DNA of 64,000 nucleotides from positions 434,001 through 498,000 of the forward strand of contig PHBZ01000002.1 in NCBI GenBank assembly GCA_002840755.1, given 5' to 3'. Shown piece after piece: positions 1 to 8,424 of this stretch (its first letter is position 1; the number at the start of each line of letters is the position of its first letter). A program made the position numbers and the translations under genes. Under the pieces are notes generated by a model. The model was not told the DNA's origin and did not search any database. It worked only from the letters and a program-made list of their open reading frames with translations. This DNA is from Chloroflexi bacterium HGW-Chloroflexi-10 (lineage in GTDB: Bacteria > Chloroflexota > Anaerolineae > Anaerolineales > Anaerolineaceae).

Positions 1-254
1 CCAGTTTCAGAATACCAAACATTGAATGTAACTGGGCCGGTCATATCCCCACTTCCACGGTTACAAATCTGAACCTTTATGATATTACAATTTCCACCAC
101 ACGCCTGGGAAAATTCCAAATTGGGATAAAGATTTTGTGCCTGGGCTGGAAAATTTACAACAGATAAAACCAGAGCCAGAACAAGACTTAATCCACCCAT
201 TAAATAAAATATTTGAGAAACATGTTTTAATACTGTACGACTATTAATGAACAT
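1..254 (-). CDS. Exported protein, N-terminal part (gene cut by window edge)
   Basis: The gene starts at the ATG on the complement at 254..252, behind an AGGAG ribosome site about 6 nt upstream, and runs off the left edge, so only about 84 residues are visible. The first 40 residues form a signal peptide: a short basic start, a hydrophobic stretch near residues 19-32 and an A-Q-A-Q cleavage region. After it comes a Cys-containing segment (residues about 52 and 56 in an ACGGNC context) and a phrase of the kind seen in CARDB-like or adhesin-like surface domains. I do not recognise a family. It lies 23 nt downstream of the response regulator gene on the same strand, so the two are probably co-transcribed. 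Confidence 0.6.
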   Translation of the reverse strand, partial: MFINSRTVLKHVSQIFYLMGGLSLVLALVLSVVNFPAQAQNLYPNLEFSQACGGNCNIIKVQICNRGSGDMTGPVTFNVWYSET

Positions 255-277
255 TATAAACTCCTATCCTAACAATA

Positions 278-1039
278 TTATTCCGTGCGAATTCGATAAC
301 CAAATCGGTCTACAGTTATTAATACCTCAATGTCAGGAGCAATTTCAATAAATTTCTTCCGCATCAAATGTACTAAATATTTAATTCTGTTCTTAACATC
401 CCCCTCACCTTCTCCCCAAAGTTCTTCGGCCATTTCGTGATAGTGCACTACATGTGGCATCCTTTTTGTAATTAATGCTAAAAGGTCGAATTCTTTCGGT
501 GAGAGATGTACATAAACACCTTGAAACTGAACTTCCCGCTTTGAAAAATTGACTATCAATCCGATTTCCGGAATAGACACCCCATCAATCAGCGGTTTAT
601 TATGGGTTCTTCTTAATACTGCCTGAATACGTGCAATCAATTCGTCCCGATGAAAAGGTTTGGTTAAATAATCATCACTTCCCATATTCAATAAGTCAAC
701 AACTGTCTCTTTTGATGAAAGTGCAGAAACCACAATCACCGGTGCTTTGGTCACTTTTCTTAAATTCCTTAAAGTATCTCTTCCATCCATCTCTGGCATC
801 ATCAAATCCAACAAAACCACATCTGGAGTGATTTTTTCAGCAATGCTTGGTGCTTCCAATCCATTTCGGGCACTGGCAACGTCAAAATCAGCCAACCGCA
901 AAATTCTCTTCAATAATTCCACTGTGTCGGCATCATCATCAATGATCAAAATGCGTTTATTTTTTTTAAGCGATTCGTCCAAATCCATACCAGATGGTTC
1001 AACAATAGTATTTTCAATTTCCTGGATTGTCGATAACAT
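278..1039 (-). CDS. OmpR/PhoB-family response regulator
   Basis: Two-component response regulator of 253 residues. A receiver domain (about 28-145) has the acidic pair D34-D35, phospho-acceptor D78 in an LLDLMMPEMDG context, S105 and K127 (TKPF). A C-terminal winged helix (about 155-253) ends in the typical DRFGYRI wing. The start is the ATG at 1039, preceded by GAGAGGAG; a TTG 15 nt further upstream lies at the edge of that ribosome site and was rejected. About 27 residues precede the receiver domain, longer than usual. No histidine kinase is visible, so the partner must lie elsewhere. The next gene downstream encodes an exported protein. Two terminator-linked RNA elements lie 180-410 nt upstream on the same strand and could control it. 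Confidence 0.9.
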   Translation of the reverse strand: MLSTIQEIENTIVEPSGMDLDESLKKNKRILIIDDDADTVELLKRILRLADFDVASARNGLEAPSIAEKITPDVVLLDLMMPEMDGRDTLRNLRKVTKAPVIVVSALSSKETVVDLLNMGSDDYLTKPFHRDELIARIQAVLRRTHNKPLIDGVSIPEIGLIVNFSKREVQFQGVYVHLSPKEFDLLALITKRMPHVVHYHEMAEELWGEGEGDVKNRIKYLVHLMRKKFIEIAPDIEVLITVDRFGYRIRTE

Positions 1040-1216
1040 TCTCGCTCCTCTCAAAAATTTCTATTTTTCACTTCTCCACACTAATAACTCAGTTTTATGC
1101 TGTCATTCTTCACTTAAGAGTTTAAGAGCTGTAAACACCGAATTCATTTATAACAATCAAGCACTCGGTGAATGTTCAGAATTACTCCTCCATTATTATT
1201 TCATATATAAATAAAC

Positions 1217-1248
1217 AAAAAAAAACCAGCCATTATTCAAGGCCGGTT
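1217..1248 (-). terminator. Rho-independent terminator of RNA element A
   Basis: Minus-strand hairpin AACCGGCC/GGCTGGTT with a 9-nt loop, followed directly by a run of T. Its 5' arm overlaps the bases that could form the pseudoknot of the element, so formation of one should exclude the other. Confidence 0.75.
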
Positions 1249-1320
1249 TCGCTACTAGGCTCCACGAACGTCTCCATCATCTGGAAAGCGACCAAATTTA
1301 CATCCGCTTCTAAGCCTCCA
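1217..1320 (-). promoter_or_regulatory. Structured RNA element, copy A (pseudoknot plus terminator)
   Basis: Read on the minus strand. A stem GCGGATGT/ACGTTCGT encloses the segment GGTCGCT and a small hairpin TTTCCA-GATGA-TGGAGA. Just 3' of the stem, AGCGAAACC can pair back with GGTCGCT, giving a pseudoknot. The last bases of that segment also form the terminator stem AACCGGCC/GGCTGGTT, followed by a T tract. This is the layout of a transcription-terminating riboswitch. It shares all these parts with copy B just upstream, with compensating stem changes. I could not assign it to a known riboswitch class. Confidence 0.55.
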
Positions 1321-1348
1321 TCAATACTATATTCAATTTTTAATTAAA

Positions 1349-1379
1349 CAAAAAACCAGCCGAAAAGTTGCGGCCGGTT
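1349..1379 (-). terminator. Rho-independent terminator of RNA element B
   Basis: Minus-strand hairpin AACCGGCCG/CGGCTGGTT with an 8-nt loop, followed by TTTTTTG. Its 5' arm overlaps the candidate pseudoknot strand, as in copy A. Confidence 0.75.
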
Positions 1380-1452
1380 TCGCTACTTTGCTCCACGGAT
1401 ATTTCCCGATTAACTCAGGAAAGCGACCAATTGAATATCCGTATCAACGCTC
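1349..1452 (-). promoter_or_regulatory. Structured RNA element, copy B (pseudoknot plus terminator)
   Basis: Second copy of the element, transcribed before copy A. A 9-bp stem ACGGATATT/AATATCCGT encloses GGTCGCT and a hairpin TTTCCTGA-GTTAA-TCGGGAAA. AGCGAAACC follows the stem and can pair with GGTCGCT. A terminator with a T tract closes it. The stems differ in sequence from copy A but keep pairing, while GGTCGCTTTCC, GTGGAGC and GTAGCGAAACCGGCC are identical. This pattern points to selection on RNA structure rather than a simple DNA duplication. Confidence 0.55.
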
Positions 1453-1568
1453 CAAAAACACATATAAGACTGTTCTTATCATATTATTGCACGACTTAAT
1501 CTAAATGTCAACACGTTTATAACTAAAATATAACGATTTTACTAACCAATTTTTTTTAATAAATTAAT

Positions 1569-2324
1569 CTATTTCATAACCGTATTGGAAAGAATACCCA
1601 ACCCTTCTATTTCTACCTCCACCTTATCCCCTGGATTTAAAATACCCACTCCAGCAGGTGTTCCGGTTAATAACAAGTCTCCGGGCATTAAAGTCATTAT
1701 GCTGGATGCAAAAGCTATCAAATGAGAAACGGGAAAAACCATGTCTCGTGTCGAAGCCATCTGACGTACCTCATTATTAACTTTACACGTAATCAATGCA
1801 TCGGCAGGATCAAATTCTGTATCTATCCAGGGACCAATAGGGCAAAATGTGTCAAAACCTTTTCCTCTGGTCCATTGACCATCTCGACGTTGCAAATCTC
1901 TGGCTGTCACATCATTAGCAATGGTATACCCCAAAATATAGTCATCCGTTTCATCTGGTTTAATCCAACGTCCTTGTTTTCCTATGACTACCGCCAATTC
2001 AGCCTCATGTTCAACCTGATTGGATTGCGGTGGCAATACAATCGATTCTTTTGTACCAATGATTGAACTGGGCGGTTTTAAGAATAACATTGGAATATCA
2101 GGAACCTCCACTCCATGTTCAGCTGCATGGGTCGCGTAATTTCTCCCGACACAGATGATTTTTGAAGGCAGAACTGGATAGGACAATTTTATCTCATCAA
2201 TATCCATGTTAGCTTCCATGCGACGGAAATCACCAAAAATATTTCCATCCACATGCCCCACCAAATGCTCATGTGACCAACCATAATAAACATTGCCGCT
2301 ACTTTTATATCTTAAGAAACGCAT
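1569..2324 (-). CDS. Fumarylacetoacetate hydrolase (FAH) family protein
   Basis: A 251-residue enzyme of the FAH / 2-hydroxyhepta-diene-dioate isomerase family, a cytosolic group of metal-dependent hydrolases and decarboxylases of keto acids. Visible signatures are CVGRNYATHAAEHG near residue 55, the metal-ligand region EHEAELAVVIGK, IANDVTARDLQRRDGQWTRGKGFDTF, and LLTGTPAGVG near the end. The length fits the short FAH form. The start is the ATG at 2324 behind a GAGGA site; an in-frame ATG 12 nt upstream overlaps that site. Sequence alone does not decide the substrate (acylpyruvate, oxaloacetate or another keto acid). It is the first protein gene upstream of the tandem RNA elements on this strand. 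Confidence 0.85.
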   Translation of the reverse strand: MRFLRYKSSGNVYYGWSHEHLVGHVDGNIFGDFRRMEANMDIDEIKLSYPVLPSKIICVGRNYATHAAEHGVEVPDIPMLFLKPPSSIIGTKESIVLPPQSNQVEHEAELAVVIGKQGRWIKPDETDDYILGYTIANDVTARDLQRRDGQWTRGKGFDTFCPIGPWIDTEFDPADALITCKVNNEVRQMASTRDMVFPVSHLIAFASSIMTLMPGDLLLTGTPAGVGILNPGDKVEVEIEGLGILSNTVMK

Positions 2325-2365
2325 ATTTGTCCTCATTTGTATGTTCGGAAAACAGATTAAAAAGG

Positions 2366-2394
2366 TTGCCGAATACCACTGCTGCTATTATAAT
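2366..2394 (+). promoter_or_regulatory. Promoter of tRNA-Val
   Basis: A -35 box TTGCCG at 2366..2371 and a -10 box TATAAT at 2389..2394, with a 17-nt spacer. The -10 box ends 12 nt before the tRNA. Confidence 0.7.
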
Positions 2395-2406
2395 AGGGGT
2401 TACCCA

Positions 2407-2480
2407 GGGCGGGTAGCTCAGTTGGTTAGAGCGCATCTCTTACACAGATGAGGTCGCAGGTTCGAGCCCTGTTCCGCCCA
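2407..2480 (+). tRNA. tRNA-Val (anticodon TAC)
   Basis: A complete cloverleaf of 74 nt. The acceptor stem is GGGCGGG/TCCGCCC. The anticodon stem-loop is CATCT-CTTACAC-AGATG, giving anticodon TAC. The T arm has TTCGAGC. The discriminator base is A, and the 3' CCA is not encoded. It is a single tRNA with its own promoter and terminator. Confidence 0.95.
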
Positions 2481-2503
2481 CAAAAAACAATTAAAGATTT
2501 ATC

Positions 2504-2537
2504 AAAAAAGTGATTCGATTGTTGGATCATTTTTTTG
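2504..2537 (+). terminator. Terminator after tRNA-Val
   Basis: An A-rich arm and GTGATTC pair with GGATCAT, followed by TTTTTTTG. On the other strand it can also serve the lipoprotein gene ending at 2542. Confidence 0.6.
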
Positions 2538-2541
2538 TTTG

Positions 2542-3705
2542 TCAAAAAACACCTTGCATAGACTGGGCATATCCGGTTAATTCTACATATCCCCAGCCAG
2601 TAACCTGTTTGCCATTAATCATTCCAGTCACTCGAACAGCTCCTTCCCAATAACGAAAAAATAATTTCATTTCCTGATCATTTATCACCGGTTCAATAGT
2701 CAAATTCAGATCTAATCCAGGAATTGCCACTTCCCAAAGGCTTGGATATTGAAAATTCTCTTCAGTTTTCCAAAAACCCACTACTGAGATGTTAAAATCT
2801 TCCATTGTTAAGATGGTTTGTTTTCCGCTCAATGGAATATAAGTTCCGGATGAGTAAGAGCTGATCCCACCCGATTGATCTCTTATCTGAAAAAGCATCA
2901 ATTCTTCACCCTGGTCCAATTGGATCGAAAACCAATCCCATCCAAGATTATTTTCTCCAAGGGTACTGGTGCCAAATTCATGATCCATCCAGCTTGTTCC
3001 GGAAACAGACAGGGTTTCATCATTGATTCGAATGACTCCACTGGATTCTAACCTGGGTTGACTGTAATAAAATGAGGCATTTCCAGGGATCACTCCTTTC
3101 TGACTGTAACCATCGATCCCATGGAGTACAACCCCCTTTGTGTCTATTAAGGAAAGCTCTAATTGAATTCCATCGGATTGTGCCAGTAGCTCATAAACAC
3201 CCTCACCAGTTTGTTTCACATGCCAATCCAATAGCCAAACTTCAAAATTTGTACCTCCCACAGCTCCTGAAAGTCCAGCAGCGCCTCTCGCCAATTTCTC
3301 AAATGCATAATGATTCCCCTCCGCTGTGTCGGTAATCGCAAAATGTGCCAGATAGAAATCGGTAGCGGCCCATATTGAAGTACGATTAGATATATCTGTC
3401 ATGTCAATATTTGGAATCCCTCTTCTAAAAAACGTGAGTTGGTAGCCAAAATGGTTGCCATTACTGGTTTCGAGATTGCCAGTGTAATACCACCACTCAG
3501 TCTGATAATCCAAATGCGGACCTTGATCCTCCGGAAATTGAAATGGATACGCCCCTGTGATTTGCTTAAATCGGTTATCCGGATTCGTTGCCATTTGAGA
3601 TACCTGTAAAGAAGATTCAATTTGTTTTTTTCCACCACATGCAGAAAGCACTACCAGTTGTATCAAAGCAAAAAGCAATATTCCACTTAACATTTTTCTA
3701 TTCAT
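2542..3705 (-). CDS. AttH/CrtC-like lipoprotein (carotenoid 1,2-hydratase superfamily)
   Basis: A 387-residue lipoprotein. It has a signal peptide with lipobox LSAC at about residues 20-23, then a lipocalin-like two-part beta domain of the CrtC/AttH superfamily. Typical sequence includes DYQTEWWYYTGNL near residue 66, GYQLTFFRRG, and SWMDHEFGTS...GWDWFSIQL in the second half. Despite the superfamily name, no carotenoid function is implied. In Agrobacterium-type attEFGH clusters the same protein follows an FtsX-type ABC exporter, and that is the order here. The start overlaps the permease stop by 8 nt, so the three genes form one translationally coupled operon. Its likely role is with a lipid or lipoprotein substrate handled by the exporter, outside the membrane. 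Confidence 0.85.
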   Translation of the reverse strand: MNRKMLSGILLFALIQLVVLSACGGKKQIESSLQVSQMATNPDNRFKQITGAYPFQFPEDQGPHLDYQTEWWYYTGNLETSNGNHFGYQLTFFRRGIPNIDMTDISNRTSIWAATDFYLAHFAITDTAEGNHYAFEKLARGAAGLSGAVGGTNFEVWLLDWHVKQTGEGVYELLAQSDGIQLELSLIDTKGVVLHGIDGYSQKGVIPGNASFYYSQPRLESSGVIRINDETLSVSGTSWMDHEFGTSTLGENNLGWDWFSIQLDQGEELMLFQIRDQSGGISSYSSGTYIPLSGKQTILTMEDFNISVVGFWKTEENFQYPSLWEVAIPGLDLNLTIEPVINDQEMKLFFRYWEGAVRVTGMINGKQVTGWGYVELTGYAQSMQGVF

Positions 3706-6250
3706 TATGTAATACCTGTATAGTTCTTAATCGAATCAAGCGCAGTGTCGGATAAATTCCAGCAGCCATAGCAGCCAGAACGGCGAAAATTACGCCATTC
3801 AGAAGTAACAATCCATCCAAGTGGATTTGCAATGTCCACCCAAAAGATCGCAGGTTGATGATATATATCAGGATATATGAAATAACAATGCCTGTAGGTA
3901 TAGCAAAAATACCCGCAAACAATCCCATCAAACCAGTTTCAAAAAGAATTAATCGCCAAAATTCATGAGATTGCACACCCAACGCCTTTAAAACCCCAAA
4001 TTCATGCCTTTTATCCAGGAGAATCAATAAAATCGCACTCAAAATTCCAATAAAAGATACAAGTGTGGCAATAAATCGCAATGCATAAGTCACCGTAAAT
4101 GTACGATCAAAAATCTCCATAACATTTTTTTTGAGGGTCTCATTATCCCGGATCATTACTTTTTGTTTATTCTGGCTCGTTGCTTTTTGCAGCTGCCACA
4201 CCATATCCTGAATTCTACTCTCGTCTTCCACCATCAATGAAATGGTAGTTGCTTCAAATTCAGGCCAACTTTGAAGATATACGTTCTTCTCCATTAAAAA
4301 ATATCCCTGATTGGAAGAATAATCATAAAAAATACCGGCTATCGGATATTCCTGTTGTCCTTTAGTAGTTTGAATGGGTATTCTATCGCCTACACGAATA
4401 TTCAATCGATTTGCCAATGGTTCGGAAACAAAAATATATCCTCCTTCAAAATATTCCCTGAGAACTGGGGGAGTATCCAGTTTTTGTTTAAACAATCGTT
4501 CATTAGCAATATCAGCGTTACTTACCACGCTCATCAATAAATCACCTTCACCTGAGGATACCTTAGTAGAAAACAAATAATCGATTTCTTTGATCCCATT
4601 TTGTTCTTCTATAGTTTCGAGTATCTGCTCATCAATCCTGGCTGCAGAATTATTGGCCTGTTGCCCTGGAATAGATACATATATATTTCCATTTAATGTC
4701 TCATCCAGCCAGATTTGAACAGTATTTCTAAAACTCCCGATCATTAGACCCATTCCAATCGTGACGGAAATAGCCACCATCAATGCAGCAATCGCAATCG
4801 CGGTCCGCGACAGTGATCGGTATAATTCTCGGGCGGCCATACCTGCAAACAACCCAAAATACTTACTCAAAAAACGTGCAATGGAAGGCAGCAACAGTTC
4901 CAGGCAAACAGTAGATAAAATGGAAAAACCTATTACAAATAATAAGGTTGCAAAAAAGGACCACCAAAGAGTTTTAAAAATAGGAAAAAACAAAAAGAAA
5001 AGCCCTGCCGCAAAGGCGATAAGCACAAAAACAAATGAGCGTCCCAAAGTCCCCTGTGCTTTTTTTTCTAGACTGGAACGGATTCCAGCCATTCTTGGTG
5101 TAACCCGTGTCGCTTCCAATGCGGGTGGTATGGTCGCAAGCACAGTTGCGCCGATTCCCAATAGTGCCCCCTTTATTAAACTCAACTGAGAAACAGAGAC
5201 CTCACGCACTGTTGTAACAAAATATAAGTCATTGATCGTCTGTAAAACAAGATTAACGGTCTGCTTGCCCATTAATATGCCGGCCAATAAACCAAAAAAA
5301 GTACCCACAATCCCTATGATTGTGGCTTCAAAAATAATCACAAAAAATATTTCCCGCTTATAGAATCCTATCCCTCTCATCAAACCAATTAATTCTCTAC
5401 GCTGGATAACCGAAAATGTCATGGTGTTATAAATGAGATATACACCGACCACAAGAGCCAACAAACTAAGCGCGGTTAAATTAATCTGAAAAGCAGACAC
5501 CAGGTTGTTAATTTGTTCAGATTGTTCATTGGCAGGAGATACCATAAGAAGTTCCGATAAACTTTCATTTAAAGTATCTATCTCATCCGGAGAATCCAGA
5601 ATGACTTCTATCCGGTCTAGAATCTTTTCTTTACCTAAAATTTCCTGAGCACTAGCAATATCCGTTATGATTAATCCCTGCAAAGCTTGATTTTGCTCTT
5701 TGGAACTCGCCTGTATTAAACCAGCAATAGTTGCCGTATTTTCTCGCCCTTCAAAACCAAGATGGATTTCGTCACCCAATACAAGATTGTATTTCGATGC
5801 GGTTTCCGATGACAGAATAACACTGCCTGGCTGACTTAATAAAGTCATGGATTGGCCTTGCTCTATGTGACTCCCCTGGTAATACTCACGAAACGGGTAA
5901 TCAGATATCGGATCAATGCCAAACAACAAGAAGGTGCGATTTTCTAGCTCAATCACATTTACATAAGCCTCTACAATGGGTGATGCTGTTTCAATAACTC
6001 CAGAACGCATCAGTTTCGCAAACTCGTCTTCTTTTATTCCGCCTTCAATAGAAGTAATTTGATGAGTAGCTCTTCCGATAATACTTTGAGTACTAAGTTC
6101 CAACGCTTTCCTGGAGCCTTCATTAGCATAATCGACGGCTACCACAACCGAAACGCCTAACAATATCCCCAATACCAATAGCAGAGTCTGGCCAATACGC
6201 CTGGACAGGTACCTGATCCCAAATCGGATCAGAATATAATTATTCCGCAT
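3698..6250 (-). CDS. Large FtsX-family ABC transporter permease (AttF/AttG-like fusion)
   Basis: About 850 residues with two FtsX repeats. The first membrane helix is near residues 15-40, followed by a long external MacB-like domain (about 40-260), three helices (about 260-390) and a further helix group (about 405-485). A second external domain (about 500-720) and three last helices complete it. Such double permeases pair with LolD/MacB-type ATPases and drive extraction of lipids or lipoproteins rather than transport through a channel. The start is the ATG at 6250, inside the end of the ATPase gene; an in-frame TTG at 6265 is a weaker choice. The overlap implies coupled translation. The substrate is unknown. 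Confidence 0.85.
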   Translation of the reverse strand: MRNNYILIRFGIRYLSRRIGQTLLLVLGILLGVSVVVAVDYANEGSRKALELSTQSIIGRATHQITSIEGGIKEDEFAKLMRSGVIETASPIVEAYVNVIELENRTFLLFGIDPISDYPFREYYQGSHIEQGQSMTLLSQPGSVILSSETASKYNLVLGDEIHLGFEGRENTATIAGLIQASSKEQNQALQGLIITDIASAQEILGKEKILDRIEVILDSPDEIDTLNESLSELLMVSPANEQSEQINNLVSAFQINLTALSLLALVVGVYLIYNTMTFSVIQRRELIGLMRGIGFYKREIFFVIIFEATIIGIVGTFFGLLAGILMGKQTVNLVLQTINDLYFVTTVREVSVSQLSLIKGALLGIGATVLATIPPALEATRVTPRMAGIRSSLEKKAQGTLGRSFVFVLIAFAAGLFFLFFPIFKTLWWSFFATLLFVIGFSILSTVCLELLLPSIARFLSKYFGLFAGMAARELYRSLSRTAIAIAALMVAISVTIGMGLMIGSFRNTVQIWLDETLNGNIYVSIPGQQANNSAARIDEQILETIEEQNGIKEIDYLFSTKVSSGEGDLLMSVVSNADIANERLFKQKLDTPPVLREYFEGGYIFVSEPLANRLNIRVGDRIPIQTTKGQQEYPIAGIFYDYSSNQGYFLMEKNVYLQSWPEFEATTISLMVEDESRIQDMVWQLQKATSQNKQKVMIRDNETLKKNVMEIFDRTFTVTYALRFIATLVSFIGILSAILLILLDKRHEFGVLKALGVQSHEFWRLILFETGLMGLFAGIFAIPTGIVISYILIYIINLRSFGWTLQIHLDGLLLLNGVIFAVLAAMAAGIYPTLRLIRLRTIQVLHNE

Positions 6251-6941
6251 GCGAAGTAGTTTCAATTAATTTTCCATCCAGAATCGCATATTGCCTATCA
6301 GCAAATGCAGCCGCTTCCTTACTGTGGGTTACCAAAATAATGTTCTGGTGGCTCTGTCTGGCTAATTGGGACAATAATTCCATTATGAGTATTCCGTTTT
6401 TCTCGTCCAGGTTTCCAGTTGGCTCATCTGCTAATATCAAATCAGGATTATTGACCAAAGCTCTCGCGATGGCTACACGTTGCTGCTCACCCCCGGACAA
6501 ATGATCTGGGTAATCATTCTTACGATCACTCATATCAACTCTTTGTAGTAATTCAAATGCTTTGTTGTAATCTTCAACAGTATTCTTTCCGTTCAACTCC
6601 AAGGGTAAACATATATTTTCCCATACAGTCAATGTAGGTAGCAAATTAAAGAATTGAAAAATAAAACCGATTTTTGTTCTCCGCAATGCGGTTAGTTGAT
6701 TTTCTTTTAATCGGGTCACTTCAATATCCTGTAAAAATATCTTTCCGGAAGATACGTCATCAATCCCGCTTATAAGATTCAATAATGTACTTTTACCACT
6801 GCCGCTTTTTCCCAAAATAGCAATGATTTCCCCATCATAAAATTCGGCATTAACTTCATCTAAAACGATTCTCGTCTGTTTAAGCCCATCCAAATATTGC
6901 TTTGAAACATCCTGCAGTGTTAAATAAATGCGACTATTCAT
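6240..6941 (-). CDS. LolD/MacB-type ABC transporter ATP-binding protein
   Basis: A 233-residue ABC ATPase with Walker [10 protein letters not shown] (about 44-52), Q-loop FQFFNLLP, signature [15 protein letters not shown] (about 149-163), Walker [10 protein letters not shown] and the H-loop histidine in VTHSKEAA. The [11 protein letters not shown] stretch and short length are typical of the LolD/MacB/FtsE group that energises FtsX-type permeases. It is the first gene of the operon with the double FtsX permease and the AttH-like lipoprotein. The upstream 220 bases hold no other gene. Only a weak ribosome site (GGTGAA) precedes the ATG. Confidence 0.93.
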   Translation of the reverse strand: MNSRIYLTLQDVSKQYLDGLKQTRIVLDEVNAEFYDGEIIAILGKSGSGKSTLLNLISGIDDVSSGKIFLQDIEVTRLKENQLTALRRTKIGFIFQFFNLLPTLTVWENICLPLELNGKNTVEDYNKAFELLQRVDMSDRKNDYPDHLSGGEQQRVAIARALVNNPDLILADEPTGNLDEKNGILIMELLSQLARQSHQNIILVTHSKEAAAFADRQYAILDGKLIETTSHAE

Positions 6942-7111
6942 GTATTATTCACCAACCCAACCCAATCTTCATATATAAAAGATGCAAAGTATGATTCCTT
7001 CATTAATCAAATGTCGATAATATACCATTCAGTGTTTGCCATTATCATTCTATTTTCTTTAAAGGAATAACAGCAATTGAATGTATAAGTACAAAAAATT
7101 ATTTGGAATGA

Positions 7112-7143
7112 AAACAACACGGCACTCAATTGCCGTGTTGTTT
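7112..7143. terminator. Bidirectional terminator at the end of the cellobiose operon
   Basis: A 13-bp perfect stem AAACAACACGGCA/TGCCGTGTTGTTT with a 6-nt loop, flanked by A-rich and T-rich sequence. It lies 21 nt past the stop of the last operon gene. Confidence 0.8.
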
Positions 7144-7164
7144 ATTTTAAAGACCTGATTTATG

Positions 7165-8424
7165 CTATGCTACCCAAAAATCAAAACTGAATAACATAAC
7201 CTCCACTCCCATCAACAGGATACTTAACAATGTCCAGGACCTGTCAAAAGCCTGATTTTTGCCCCAGCGTGCCAATACCCAGAATATGGCCGGTACAACC
7301 AGTACATAACGAATCATGCCTTGTGCGGAGCCGCTGGTGAAAGCGAAAATGGTCATTGCCAGGCCAAACAATGCTAATTCTGGCCTTTCCCGGTATAACA
7401 GGACGCAAGCGGTGATTGCTAATATCACTGAAGCAAATTCCAACGCATAATAAAATTTTGTTTGGTTATTATTTTGTAGGAGTGATTGAAACGCAGTTCC
7501 CCACGCCGCTATACTGGATTCTACAGCCAGTAAATGCCGTCCAAAATACAGACTTTCAACCTGAAAAAATTTTTCGGCCAATGGTGTTATTGTCCAAACG
7601 AAATAGGATAGGACTGGTGCGAAAACAGCTCCACTGTGGATAAATTGCTGGCGGCTTGGTTTTTCCCAGGTACGCTCCATGAACCAGATTACACCCAAAG
7701 GTATAACCAATAAAGCTCCACCAGGCCGCGCCCATACCGCCAACGCAGCAAATACTGCTGCCCAAACCCATTTTCGATGGGTTAAAAATGCCAGAGAGGC
7801 AAAGGTAATCCCGATAAATACACCTTCGGTATACACCTGGGCAAGGAAAAAGCCGCTGGGAAATATCAAAAAGTAATAGGCGCATCGCACAGCGCCTTCT
7901 TCCCCCAATGAATTTTTGCTCATGGCATATAAAGATACCATTCCGCATAAAGCGCCCAACAAAGATACAAACACAGCCGCCATGGTGGCTGTGGCGATGT
8001 TGGATAAACCGAAAATTTTAAAAGGAAAGATAAGTATTCCGGTAATCCACGAATACAATGGGAAGAACGCATGCGACAATGCGATACAATCTTCTTCAAT
8101 CGTCAAATCACAATATCGATTTCGCATGGGTTCCCAACCAAAATCACTCGGAATTGCTCTCGCGATCGGATCGTTATAGCCGGCCAGGGCGATCGACAAA
8201 TAATACTCGGAATCCCAGGAAACATGCTGGTTTAAAAATGGCTCCATAAGATATGGTTTATCGTTTTGGCTTCTTGAGGTTGTTTCGGTTTCAGTCCATT
8301 GCAGTACTTTATCTGGCCGTTTCAGGTCGAACCGCGTCCCAATCCATTGCTGAAATCCAATCATTATCGTTGCCCAGGCGAGCCAGATTATTAAAATATT
8401 GCGAACGGCTGGAGAAATTTTCAT
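7165..8424 (-). CDS. PIG-V-like (GT-C fold) integral membrane protein
   Basis: A 419-residue polytopic membrane protein with about 9-10 helices. After the first helix (about 10-27) a long external loop carries HVSWDSEYYLSIALAGY, and HAFFPLYSWI follows. Both are characteristic of the PIG-V / GT-C mannosyltransferase-like family that transfers sugar from a lipid-linked donor outside the membrane. The start is the ATG at 8424, which overlaps the stop of the GH94 gene as TGATG; the TTG one codon earlier was rejected. It is the last gene of a cello-oligosaccharide operon, an unusual place for such a protein. Its acceptor is unknown. Confidence 0.7.
   Translation of the reverse strand: MKISPAVRNILIIWLAWATIMIGFQQWIGTRFDLKRPDKVLQWTETETTSRSQNDKPYLMEPFLNQHVSWDSEYYLSIALAGYNDPIARAIPSDFGWEPMRNRYCDLTIEEDCIALSHAFFPLYSWITGILIFPFKIFGLSNIATATMAAVFVSLLGALCGMVSLYAMSKNSLGEEGAVRCAYYFLIFPSGFFLAQVYTEGVFIGITFASLAFLTHRKWVWAAVFAALAVWARPGGALLVIPLGVIWFMERTWEKPSRQQFIHSGAVFAPVLSYFVWTITPLAEKFFQVESLYFGRHLLAVESSIAAWGTAFQSLLQNNNQTKFYYALEFASVILAITACVLLYRERPELALFGLAMTIFAFTSGSAQGMIRYVLVVPAIFWVLARWGKNQAFDRSWTLLSILLMGVEVMLFSFDFWVA

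Noticed and set aside
1217-1452. Cyclic-di-GMP-I riboswitch as identity of the tandem elements
   Set aside because: The conserved GEMM core and tetraloop receptor were not found; only the general terminator layout agrees.
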